Assembly: GCA_937910785.1 (NCBI GenBank)
Contig: CALDLG010000113.1
Span: forward strand, 1 to 15,472
Direction of reading: 5' to 3'
Source: an uncultured Lachnospiraceae bacterium
GTDB taxonomy: Bacteria; Bacillota; Clostridia; Lachnospirales; Lachnospiraceae
Length of the DNA: 15,472 bases
Position 1 is the stretch's first letter; every line of letters starts with the position of its first letter. The position numbers and the translations under genes are program-made. This document shows positions 1 through 6,392 of this stretch, piece after piece. The notes below the pieces were generated by a model, which did no database searches, was not told the origin of the DNA, and worked only from the letters and a program-made list of their open reading frames with translations.

Positions 1-66
1 AGTATTGATTTTTCAAGGCTCAACGCACCAAACGGTGTGGGAAGTTTGAGTTATTAACTTAATGGG

Positions 67-549
67 CTATTTTGTACCGTTTCGAAAACTCTGAAAGACC
101 TTTACTGCGAGCAGCACGGCAAGACCTGCAATGATAACCGGTGCAAAAATCGAAAGCAGTGACGTCACAATACCGATCACAACAACCACCAACACCGTCA
201 TAATAATCATCATCAGCCAGCCGGGCAGCATCAGCCCGGTCGCAAATCTCTTCCGAAATGCGCCATTCTCTTCCGGGCCATCGCCATCTTCCACGAGCTC
301 CTCGTCATATTCCCGGTTGGAGCCATAGCTTGCACCGGCGCGCTTATTCGCCTCAATGATGCTTTTGGCAAGCAGTCTCGGATCTCCAAGCTGCGAAAGC
401 ACCTCTTCCTCGGTTTTTCCCCTGCGAAGCTCGGTTTCGATATATTCCTGATAGTACCTGATATTTTCCGCCACCTGACTGCTGCTCAGTCCGCCAGCCA
501 GCGTGCGCTGCAATTTTTCAATAAATTCTCTTTTATCCATCGTGTACAT
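67..549 (-). CDS. DUF1700 / HAAS-domain membrane protein
   Basis: This is a 160-residue protein with a soluble N-terminal helical domain (about residues 4-70) followed by an acidic, disordered-looking linker (about 71-100) and two adjacent membrane segments (about 106-131 and 133-152). The N-terminal part has the look of the DUF1700/HAAS family: an N-terminal FIEKL stretch, a YYQEYIE helix, and the conserved LGDPRLLAKSI segment near residues 54-64. In that family the domain is thought to sense or transmit signals, and the gene usually sits beside a PadR-type regulator. Here no PadR gene is seen, and the partner upstream is an unrecognised 127-residue protein ending 10 bp before this start. 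Two ATG starts are possible (549 and 540). The AAGGAG sits only 3 nt from the first and about 12 nt from the second, so the start is uncertain by three residues. The family call is good; the cellular role is not known. Confidence 0.8.
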   Translation of the reverse strand: MYTMDKREFIEKLQRTLAGGLSSSQVAENIRYYQEYIETELRRGKTEEEVLSQLGDPRLLAKSIIEANKRAGASYGSNREYDEELVEDGDGPEENGAFRKRFATGLMLPGWLMMIIMTVLVVVVIGIVTSLLSIFAPVIIAGLAVLLAVKVFQSFRNGTK

Positions 550-559
550 GTGCTCCTTC

Positions 560-943
560 TTATTTGTCCATTCCCGGCCCTTCCGTCAGCTTTCGCTCAT
601 ATCGGGAAGGCTCCTTCCGCATTTGAGCCATCGTCCAAAATGCCTGTAAAACCATTTCCTCCTTATTACAGTCCGCCGTATTTTTGCCGGTATCCCGGAA
701 CAGATTGTCCTGCCCCATCTGCCATACATAAAGGTCCGTCAGCGAATACCCCGCTATCTTCATACGATCCGCGAAGCAGTGATGCTCCAAATAATACAGA
801 AATTCTTCATACAATTCATAATCCGTCAAAATGGCAAGCCAGAGCTCATTACACCATTCCCCGCTCCTGCCCGCATATTCACACAGCATGGAAAGCCCTC
901 TGTATGCCCGGAGCTTCTCCGTACCTAATATAATCTGAGCCAT
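560..943 (-). CDS. hypothetical protein, 127 aa, upstream partner of the DUF1700 gene
   Basis: I do not recognise this protein. It reads as a soluble, mostly helical protein rich in aromatic residues, cysteine and acidic residues (for example YELYEEFLYYLEHHC in the middle), with no signal peptide and no membrane segment. The reading frame extends to a TTG at 958. I chose the ATG at 943 because GGAG at 953-956 lies 9 nt upstream of it, while the TTG overlaps that ribosome binding site. The gene ends 10 bp before the DUF1700 start on the same strand, so the two are probably co-transcribed. In related genomes a PadR-family DNA-binding protein often holds this position, but no winged-helix pattern is visible here, so I do not call it a regulator. 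The coding call rests on the uninterrupted frame, the well-placed ribosome binding site and the operon-like spacing. Confidence 0.65.
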   Translation of the reverse strand: MAQIILGTEKLRAYRGLSMLCEYAGRSGEWCNELWLAILTDYELYEEFLYYLEHHCFADRMKIAGYSLTDLYVWQMGQDNLFRDTGKNTADCNKEEMVLQAFWTMAQMRKEPSRYERKLTEGPGMDK

Positions 944-1065
944 GGTAATTTTCTCCAATGCTTTATTGCATAATTCTTTTACAGTTTAGCACACTATTTT
1001 CCATTTTACTATCTTGTCATTCTTAAAATTCTATTAAGATAAAACCGTCAGACCGCCGCTGTCAG

Positions 1066-1096
1066 AAAAAGAGGCACATTGCCAGTGCAATGTGCC
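1066..1096 (-). terminator. intrinsic terminator of the sugar ABC transporter operon
   Basis: A perfect 10-bp inverted repeat (GGCACATTGC, loop CAGT, GCAATGTGCC at 1073-1096) lies 33 bp beyond the stop of the last permease gene. Read on the minus strand, the stem is followed by CTCTTTTTC, the expected U-tract. The opposite strand ends in CCCCTTTTC, so weak activity in the other direction is possible, but no plus-strand gene reaches it. Confidence 0.88.
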
Positions 1097-1128
1097 CCTT
1101 TTCATAACGTTTGCTGTTTTAAGTACGG

Positions 1129-1995
1129 TTATTCCTTTACACCGCCAAGCGCAACACCTGCGATGATGTATTTGGAAAGGATAAAGTATACAACGAAAAT
1201 CGGCATAATCGTTATAACCAGTCCTACATAGATAATACCGTAATCGGAACGGAACCGCTCGCCTCTCATCAACTGCACGAACATCGGCAGTGTATATTTC
1301 TTCTGGGAAGAAAGAAGCATGGAAGGCGTATAGAAGTTATTCCATGAACCGATAAATGCGAAGATACACTGTGTCGCCACCGCGGGTTTCATAAGCGGCA
1401 TCGCGATCCGGTTAAATGTATAAAACTCTCTTGAGCCGTCAATTCTTGCCGCATCGATAATTTCCAGAGGAAGCGCGCTCAGCATATACTGTCTCATAAA
1501 GAATACGGTTGCCGGAGCCGCAATGGCAGGAATGATCAGGGGAGCATAATTATTGCCCAGACCCAGCGAATACATAAAACGGAAGAAACCGATCGAGGAA
1601 ACCTGTGTCGGAATCATCATAATCGCCATAATGAAAGCCCATGCGAACTGACATCCTTTAAATTTGTAAACAACAACACCATATGCGGTCATGGTCGAAA
1701 AATATACCGATAAAACCGTAGAAAACCCGGCAATGATCAAACTGTTCGTCATATATTTCCAAAGAGGCACGTTCTCATTACACTGATAAATCAGCTTCTG
1801 GAAATTTTCTCCGATATGTGTTGACGGCACAAGCGAAAAGCCGCTCTGTATCGCCACACTGTCTCTTGTCGCATTGACAATCATGATCCAGAAGGGTATT
1901 AAACTCAGAAAACAGAGAAAAACACAAATAGCATTTCGGAATATCTGCGCACCAAGTATTCTTGCATGTAATCCACCGCCTTTATTTGTATCCAT
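1129..1995 (-). CDS. carbohydrate ABC transporter permease, MalG/CUT1 type
   Basis: A 288-residue inner-membrane permease of the binding-protein-dependent CUT1 family, partner of the MalF-type permease encoded just upstream. It has six predicted hydrophobic segments. Its conserved cytoplasmic EAA loop starts near residue 178 (EIIDAARIDGS, then a Phe, Ile and Pro pattern); this loop docks on the ATPase. The frame stays open into the upstream gene. I placed the start at the ATG at 1995 because AAGGAGG (2005-2011) lies 9 nt upstream and the resulting protein has normal family length. That ATG is one base after the TAA of the upstream permease, so the two are translationally coupled. It is the last gene of the operon and is followed by a strong terminator. 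The substrate is inferred as cellobiose or cello-oligosaccharides from the neighbouring phosphorylase; the permease sequence alone does not show this. No ATPase gene accompanies it. Confidence 0.93.
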   Translation of the reverse strand: MDTNKGGGLHARILGAQIFRNAICVFLCFLSLIPFWIMIVNATRDSVAIQSGFSLVPSTHIGENFQKLIYQCNENVPLWKYMTNSLIIAGFSTVLSVYFSTMTAYGVVVYKFKGCQFAWAFIMAIMMIPTQVSSIGFFRFMYSLGLGNNYAPLIIPAIAAPATVFFMRQYMLSALPLEIIDAARIDGSREFYTFNRIAMPLMKPAVATQCIFAFIGSWNNFYTPSMLLSSQKKYTLPMFVQLMRGERFRSDYGIIYVGLVITIMPIFVVYFILSKYIIAGVALGGVKE

Positions 1996-1996
1996 A

Positions 1997-3007
1997 TTAC
2001 TTTGCCTCCTTTCTGGCCTTTTGTGCCGCTTTGATTTCCTTCTTCTCCCTGATCGCATCTTTATCACGCATGATATAGAAAAGAATCAGGCTGAAAATAG
2101 TTGTAACGATAAACAAAACCACCGATACCGCGGATGCCTTTCCCATCTGTCTTGCACCGGTAAAGGCAAGCTCTCTTATGTACATGGTAATCGTTCTTGT
2201 CGAAAAGTCCGGATCTCCCAATCCACTGTTTGTCAGAAGCTTCGGAATATCATACATCTGCAGACCGCCGATTGCCGAATTGACAAGAGAGAATAACATG
2301 ATCGGGCGCAGCAGCGGCAATGTAATATTTCTGAAAATCTGCCCGCTGGTCGCTCCGTCAACTCTTGCCGCCTCAAACAACGATGGGCTGATTCCAAGTA
2401 CGCCCGCGGTCAGCACGATCATCGTATTGCCATACCACATCCAGAAGTTGATGAAAGAAATAATGCCTCTGGTCGCCCATTTGCTCAGGAAAAAGTTGTA
2501 AGGGTCCTTTATAATTCCCAGATAAATCAAAGCCTGATTGATCGGTCCGTTCGGGAAGTTGAACAAGCTGTAAAACAGAACGGAAATTGTTGCCGCCGTA
2601 ATGATATTGGGCATAAACGTTAAAATCTTATACGCTCCCTGCGCTTTCAGTTTTACTCTGGTATCCGTAAACCAGACAGCCAGCAGCAGTGCAAGAAGAA
2701 TCTGCGGCAGGAAATTCATCAGCCACATAATGATCGTATTCCACAGCGCATTGAATGTGAAAGTATTGAACAGCGTACCGCTGTTGCTGACAAACACTGT
2801 CTTAAAATTCGCCAGTCCGTTAAAAGTCGGCCCGACTTCCATATTAAACATGGTATCATAATAATTTTCGCAAAAAGCAAGCCCGATCGTATAGATCAAT
2901 GGCCAAAATGAAAAGAACAGGAACACAATAAAAAACGGGGCAATAAAGAAATAACCATATCGGCCGTATTCTACCGTTTTACGTTTTTTGCTGTTAGACT
3001 TTGCCAT
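1997..3007 (-). CDS. carbohydrate ABC transporter permease, MalF/UgpA type
   Basis: A 336-residue integral membrane permease, the first of the two CUT1 subunits. A short basic N-terminus is followed by a first membrane helix (about residues 18-45), a periplasmic-side loop with aromatic and Asn residues, and the remaining helices. The EAA loop starts near residue 212 (EAARVDGATSGQIF, ending LPLLRPI). The C-terminus is highly charged and lysine-rich. The ATG at 3007 is preceded by a moderate GAGGG ribosome binding site. The stop at 1997-1999 is one base from the start of the next permease, so expression of the pair is coupled. The gene lies 213 bp downstream of the solute-binding protein gene, with a stable hairpin between them that probably gives more binding protein than permease. 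The family is secure; the sugar is inferred from context. Confidence 0.93.
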   Translation of the reverse strand: MAKSNSKKRKTVEYGRYGYFFIAPFFIVFLFFSFWPLIYTIGLAFCENYYDTMFNMEVGPTFNGLANFKTVFVSNSGTLFNTFTFNALWNTIIMWLMNFLPQILLALLLAVWFTDTRVKLKAQGAYKILTFMPNIITAATISVLFYSLFNFPNGPINQALIYLGIIKDPYNFFLSKWATRGIISFINFWMWYGNTMIVLTAGVLGISPSLFEAARVDGATSGQIFRNITLPLLRPIMLFSLVNSAIGGLQMYDIPKLLTNSGLGDPDFSTRTITMYIRELAFTGARQMGKASAVSVVLFIVTTIFSLILFYIMRDKDAIREKKEIKAAQKARKEAK

Positions 3008-3178
3008 TTTCTCACTTCCCTCTCTACATAATATTTTGTAATCACTTCACTCAATACCCACACCATACCCCATCCGACCATGCCATAGGTATTTGACATT
3101 TCCCCTGTGTGAGCCATTCTCAAGCCGGAACTCTCTCAAATAACTATGCCATAACCCGAATGTAATACGGAATAACAG

Positions 3179-3202
3179 TTCACGGAGCGTCCGCTCCGTG
3201 AA
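3179..3202 (-). terminator. hairpin between binding-protein and permease genes (attenuator or mRNA stabiliser)
   Basis: A perfect 10-bp stem with a 4-nt loop (TTCACGGAGC / GTCC / GCTCCGTGAA) starts 19 bp after the stop of the solute-binding protein gene. On the minus strand the stem is followed by CTGTTATTCC, which is too poor in T for an efficient terminator. Such hairpins after binding-protein genes are known to protect the upstream mRNA and partly terminate transcription, giving excess binding protein over permease. That role is inferred here. Confidence 0.7.
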
Positions 3203-3220
3203 CCATCATTTCATTTTCTT

Positions 3221-4663
3221 TTAGTCTTCAAATTTAACTGCCGGATAAGCATCCGCTACAGACTGTTTGAAATCAGCAATCGCCGTATCAAGATCTTTGG
3301 AACCGCTCTGATATTCAGCAATCTGTGTGCCAAGTAAGTTATTTACATTCAAGTCATATGCGCTCATCCAGGATACATCAACTTCATCAGCCAGAGGTGA
3401 GAATACTGCGATGAAATCCTGACCGCCAAGGAAATCATATGCACCCTTGCCAGCGTCCGATAAAGCCTTCATAGCTGACTTGTTATTTACATAATCAAGT
3501 GTTTCTTCAGACATCTTTGTCATGATTTCCGTATCACAGCACAGAGACTTCATAATCTGGCCTGCCAGTTCTTTGTCGGAACATCCTGCTGTTGCACCAA
3601 GCCATGTGCCCCCCCAGTAATAAGGAGCCGGACCCTGGCACATATTCCAAAGGCCGTATGTGCCTTCGCCTACAGCGCTGCCGCCGCAGTTCGCTTTAAT
3701 TGTCCAGTGAAGGAACCATGTACATCCGAAATAACCAAATACCGCATCCGTAGAAGGACCTGCATTCCACTCTTCCGTCCATGTTGTTGTTTTCTGTGTC
3801 AGATCTTCCTGCTCAAGAGTTTTGGAAACTTCCATGTATTCAACCATTGCGTCGTCCATATGGAATACACCGTCAGAAGTTACCCATGGTTCGCTCTTAT
3901 TGGAGTTAAATACGTTGCTGACATCACCGTTAGAGGAAAGGATTCTGGTTGCGTCGCCTGATTTTTCCTTAATCTCTCTTGCCGTATCAAGGAAAGCATC
4001 CCATGAATTAATCTTCGCCTGCATCTCTTCCGGGCTCTTTACGCCGAGGATGCTTTCCGCAAGATCAGTTCTGTACATGAATGCACCGGGGCATGCCTGC
4101 CATGAAACACCCTTTAAGGAACCGTCTCTCTGGTCTGTCGGAATCGTAATCGTGTAAGGATACATCTCCGCAAGATCTGCCTCCGTTACGCCGCAGTCTG
4201 TTACAGGAATCGTGAAGTCGCTGTTGGTGTACTTCATGATATAACCTGCTTCAAAAGCGATCATATCCGGATAGTCCTCTGCGTCAGGAGTCTGTAACAG
4301 CTGGTCGATTTTGTCCTGATAAATATTGGAGTCACCAACATTTACATACTCAATTCTTTCTTCCATGCCCGGATTAGCTGCAAATACATAAGCAAGTCTT
4401 TCCTGCAGCTCCGTATTCCAGGAATAAATATAGAATTTATCTCCTGATGCCGCCGCGTCAGATGATGTATCCGCTGCCGCGTCAGTATTGGTGTCAGCTG
4501 TCTCCGTTTGGGTGTCTGCTGCCGTATTGTCTGTTGTTGTTGTGCTGTTGTCCGCTGCAGCATTGTCATTGGTTGCCGCACCGCCGTTACCCCCACCACA
4601 GCCAACGAGCAGACTTGCTACCATTGCTGTAGAAAGAAGAGCGCTAAGTAACTTTTTCTTCAT
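3221..4663 (-). CDS. extracellular solute-binding lipoprotein of a sugar ABC transporter
   Basis: A 480-residue family-1-like sugar-binding lipoprotein. The N-terminus has a Lys-rich n-region, a hydrophobic core and a lipobox ending LLVGC, which gives lipidation at Cys22. It is followed by a Gly patch and a long Ala/Asp/Thr/Asn low-complexity tether to about residue 70. The mature domain is rich in Trp and Tyr, as expected for carbohydrate binding (for example GGTWLGATAGCSD). The frame extends 18 codons further upstream. I chose the ATG at 4663 because it begins a normal signal peptide (MKKKLLSALL) and has GGGAGG at 4674-4679. The gene lies 103 bp after the LacI-type regulator and before both permeases on the same strand. 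The substrate is inferred as cellobiose or cellodextrin from the divergent phosphorylase. Confidence 0.92.
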   Translation of the reverse strand: MKKKLLSALLSTAMVASLLVGCGGGNGGAATNDNAAADNSTTTTDNTAADTQTETADTNTDAAADTSSDAAASGDKFYIYSWNTELQERLAYVFAANPGMEERIEYVNVGDSNIYQDKIDQLLQTPDAEDYPDMIAFEAGYIMKYTNSDFTIPVTDCGVTEADLAEMYPYTITIPTDQRDGSLKGVSWQACPGAFMYRTDLAESILGVKSPEEMQAKINSWDAFLDTAREIKEKSGDATRILSSNGDVSNVFNSNKSEPWVTSDGVFHMDDAMVEYMEVSKTLEQEDLTQKTTTWTEEWNAGPSTDAVFGYFGCTWFLHWTIKANCGGSAVGEGTYGLWNMCQGPAPYYWGGTWLGATAGCSDKELAGQIMKSLCCDTEIMTKMSEETLDYVNNKSAMKALSDAGKGAYDFLGGQDFIAVFSPLADEVDVSWMSAYDLNVNNLLGTQIAEYQSGSKDLDTAIADFKQSVADAYPAVKFED

Positions 4664-4695
4664 AAATTTTTTTCCTCCCTTTGGATTCTTGGTGT

Positions 4696-4709
4696 CACTG
4701 TTTACAGTG
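4696..4709. promoter_or_regulatory. 14-bp inverted repeat in the leader of the binding-protein gene
   Basis: CACTGT-TT-ACAGTG is a perfect 6-bp dyad with a 2-bp centre, located 33 bp upstream of the binding-protein start and after the regulator gene. It lacks the central CG and the CGTTTTCG core seen in the divergent control region, so it is not the same operator class. It could be a binding site for another protein or may be chance. Confidence 0.35.
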
Positions 4710-4766
4710 TTTTTCACCAGCTACTTTGCATTTATTAAAATTTCAGGTTTCCCCGATATAAATGCC

Positions 4767-5786
4767 TTATTTCAGGTTTAAATCGCCTACCGATCCGCCC
4801 GGATATACTTCTCCTTCCACGACCACCTGCTCGATGATCGTCATCTTCGGACGTTCGATCATGCTGATCAGTTTCTCTGCGGCCAGCTGTCCAAGCTTCT
4901 TCGTATCCTGCTTTACGGTAGTAAGCTGAGGTTCCAGATGTCTTCCGATCCGAATTCCATCATATCCTGCGACGGAAATATCTCCGGGAATCTTCATCCC
5001 CTTTTCATTGATCGCGTTGATGCCTCCAAAACAGGCAAAATCATCCGGATAAAGAATGCAGGTCGGCGGCTCTTTCAAAGCGAGCAGCTGTTCCGTCATA
5101 TCGTGCGCGGCTTTCGTATCACGATAGGCCGCCTCACATACATATTCGTCCGGAACCTCTATTCCAAGCTCTGCCGCCGTCTTATAAAAAGATGCCAGAC
5201 GGCTTCGCGTTACCGAAGAATCCGCTCCATGGATATACGCAATTCTGCGATGTCCTTTCTGATAGATATACAGAAGCAGCTCTCTCATGCCTTTCACGTT
5301 ATCCGATATGACCGCGCTTACATTATTAAAGATGTGGTCTATCGTAACGCTTGGAATACCGCTCTGTACCAATTCCAGAACTTCCGGTCTGTCAAACTGT
5401 GTATTGGCAATCACAACTCCGTCAAATCCTCTGTACCGGCAATGTTCCAGATAAGACATCTTATTCGGCCTTACGCTGCTGCCATTGATGAAGGTAATAT
5501 CATACCCCTTCGCCTCCGCGGCGCATTTCAGACTGTCCAGTACATAGGCAAAGTAATCATGCGTCAGTCCGCTGTGATCATCGACCGCGAACAGAACTCC
5601 TATGTTATAGGTACGTTTCGTCTTCAACGCCTTTGCAGCGGAATTGGGAAAATATCCCATTTCTTTCGCCACCTGCCTGATATGTGCTTTTGTCTCAGCT
5701 CCAATGTCTTTATGATCATTGAGTGCTTTACTTACGGTAGCGATCGATACGCCGCATGCCGCCGAAATGTCTTTCATTGATACCAT
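4767..5786 (-). CDS. LacI/GalR-family transcriptional regulator
   Basis: A 339-residue cytoplasmic repressor. Residues 1-60 form the LacI-type DNA-binding region: a helix-turn-helix with DISAACGVSIATVSKALN, then a hinge helix around PNSAAKALKTKRTYNIGVLF. Residues from about 60 onward form the periplasmic-binding-protein-like sugar-sensing core (motifs DGVVIAN, HRRIAYIHG, ISVAGYDG). The length is standard. I kept the ATG at 5786 because MVSMKDIS is the usual N-terminus; a second ATG three codons later is possible, and the ribosome binding site is weak. The gene lies upstream of the binding-protein and permease genes in the same direction and divergent from the cellobiose phosphorylase, so it most likely controls both. 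An operator-like site at 5861-5876 overlaps the expected start of its own transcript, which suggests autoregulation. The effector is unknown; cellobiose or a related sugar is likely. Confidence 0.95.
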   Translation of the reverse strand: MVSMKDISAACGVSIATVSKALNDHKDIGAETKAHIRQVAKEMGYFPNSAAKALKTKRTYNIGVLFAVDDHSGLTHDYFAYVLDSLKCAAEAKGYDITFINGSSVRPNKMSYLEHCRYRGFDGVVIANTQFDRPEVLELVQSGIPSVTIDHIFNNVSAVISDNVKGMRELLLYIYQKGHRRIAYIHGADSSVTRSRLASFYKTAAELGIEVPDEYVCEAAYRDTKAAHDMTEQLLALKEPPTCILYPDDFACFGGINAINEKGMKIPGDISVAGYDGIRIGRHLEPQLTTVKQDTKKLGQLAAEKLISMIERPKMTIIEQVVVEGEVYPGGSVGDLNLK

Positions 5787-5860
5787 TCGTCCGCCCCTAT
5801 CTTCTCAAACGTCAGGCTATCTCCTGCTGTACGGTCCTGATAGGAACCAGCCCAAATCAC

Positions 5861-5876
5861 TTAATCGTTTTCGTAG
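5861..5876 (+). promoter_or_regulatory. LacI-type operator-like site 1
   Basis: TTAATCGTTTTCGTAG, aligned on the CG at 5866-5867, shares the core ATCGTTTTCGTA with three other sites in the same divergent region. It lies 75 bp upstream of the regulator start, just downstream of a tentative minus-strand -10 box (TATAGA at 5883-5888). Binding there would block the regulator's own transcription. The protein that binds is inferred. Confidence 0.65.
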
Positions 5877-5882
5877 TTTTAG

Positions 5883-5909
5883 TCTATATCACTTTGAATA
5901 ATTTTGCAA
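5883..5909 (-). promoter_or_regulatory. tentative promoter of the LacI-type regulator operon
   Basis: On the minus strand, TTGCAA (5904-5909) and TATAGA (5883-5888) could serve as -35 and -10 boxes, but the spacing is only 15 bp, which is short. The best -35 in the area, TTGACA at 5928-5933, has no good partner at 17 bp. This is a weak call, supported mainly by its position next to operator-like site 1. Confidence 0.3.
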
Positions 5910-6043
5910 GTCATATTTTTCTTTTTTTGTCAAAAATAGATAAGTTTGTTTATTTTTCACATTTTTGGCGATTCCCTTTTTGTACTTTTGCATAATCCAT
6001 TAACATTGTGTTTACAATTTGTACATATTTTAAGAAAAACATT

Positions 6044-6059
6044 TTAAACGTTTTCGTCT
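6044..6059 (+). promoter_or_regulatory. LacI-type operator-like site 2, also resembling a catabolite (cre) site
   Basis: TTAAACGTTTTCGTCT has the CG at 6049-6050 and the AAACGTTT dyad, so it is the most palindromic of the set. It also fits the CcpA cre consensus with about two mismatches, so it could be read by the local LacI protein, by CcpA, or by both. It lies between the two divergent promoters, far enough from each that a looping or accessory role is possible. Confidence 0.55.
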
Positions 6060-6082
6060 CATTTTGTATCCTGCGCGCGAAA

Positions 6083-6120
6083 AAGTCCGAAAAAGGCGTC
6101 TTTTCTTTTAAGTCGGACTT
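6083..6120 (-). terminator. terminator-like hairpin inside the divergent control region
   Basis: AAGTCCGA (6083-6090) pairs perfectly with TCGGACTT (6113-6120), and a smaller AAAAG/CTTTT stem nests in the loop. On the minus strand the stem runs straight into a T-tract (TCGGACTTTTTCG). On the plus strand it is followed by the poorer CTGTTTTC. It could stop leftward antisense transcripts or insulate the two divergent promoters. The role is inferred. Confidence 0.45.
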
Positions 6121-6167
6121 CTGTTTTCAAAAAATACGGGCAAACTTTTGATTAATTGTAATAATTT

Positions 6168-6183
6168 TATTGCGTTTTCTATT
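6168..6183 (+). promoter_or_regulatory. weaker operator-like site overlapping the -35 box of the phosphorylase promoter
   Basis: TATTGCGTTTTCTATT keeps the GCGTTTTCT core when aligned on CG (6173-6174) with the four better sites, but its flanks differ. It overlaps the predicted -35 box TTGCGT, so a protein bound here would exclude RNA polymerase. Confidence 0.4.
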
Positions 6184-6198
6184 TTTTTTCTGTATACT
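6170..6198 (+). promoter_or_regulatory. promoter of the cellobiose phosphorylase gene
   Basis: TTGCGT (6170-6175) and TATACT (6193-6198) are separated by exactly 17 bp, as in a vegetative sigma-A promoter, within an AT-rich stretch. Transcription would begin near 6205, leaving a leader of about 190 nt that contains operator-like sites 3 and 4. The position and spacing are good; the start site itself is not shown by sequence. Confidence 0.6.
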
Positions 6199-6239
6199 TT
6201 TTATGATCACTTAATTATATATGAAAAAAAAACTTCAGC

Positions 6240-6255
6240 TTAATCGTTTTCTTAT
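6240..6255 (+). promoter_or_regulatory. LacI-type operator-like site 3
   Basis: TTAATCGTTTTCTTAT matches site 1 over its first twelve bases and has its CG at 6245-6246. It lies about 35 bp downstream of the predicted transcription start of the phosphorylase gene, where a bound repressor would act as a roadblock. Confidence 0.6.
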
Positions 6256-6279
6256 TTTCGCATCAGGTTATCGTACTCC

Positions 6280-6295
6280 ACTATCGTTTTCGTAT
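6280..6295 (+). promoter_or_regulatory. LacI-type operator-like site 4
   Basis: ACTATCGTTTTCGTAT has the CG at 6285-6286 and shares the ATCGTTTTCGTA core with site 1. It lies 40 bp from site 3, centre to centre (about four helical turns), on the same face of the DNA, within the phosphorylase leader. Confidence 0.6.
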
Positions 6296-6392
6296 ATTTT
6301 TACATAATTAGATCACTGTTTATCAGATCGCAATTCAAATTACCATGCCACTCGTAAACCATCAGTTTAAATGAAAAAGGAGCGAACAGACT

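Noticed and set aside
1..66. Possible terminator after the DUF1700 gene
   Set aside because: CGCACC/GGTGTG and CTCAA/TTGAG can pair, but the stem is interrupted and no T-tract follows on the minus strand, so no firm call is made.
1996..2067. N-terminal extension of the second sugar permease
   Set aside because: The frame is open but overlaps the end of the upstream permease. The ATG at 1995 has a near-perfect ribosome binding site and gives normal family length.
4938..5780. 280-codon open frame on the plus strand
   Set aside because: It lies fully opposite the LacI-type gene, whose domains are unmistakable. The translated product is basic and cysteine/arginine-rich with no family resemblance.
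5928..5933. TTGACA on the minus strand as -35 box of the LacI-type gene
   Set aside because: It is a perfect hexamer, but no acceptable -10 sequence lies 16-19 bp downstream in an AT-rich region where chance matches are common.
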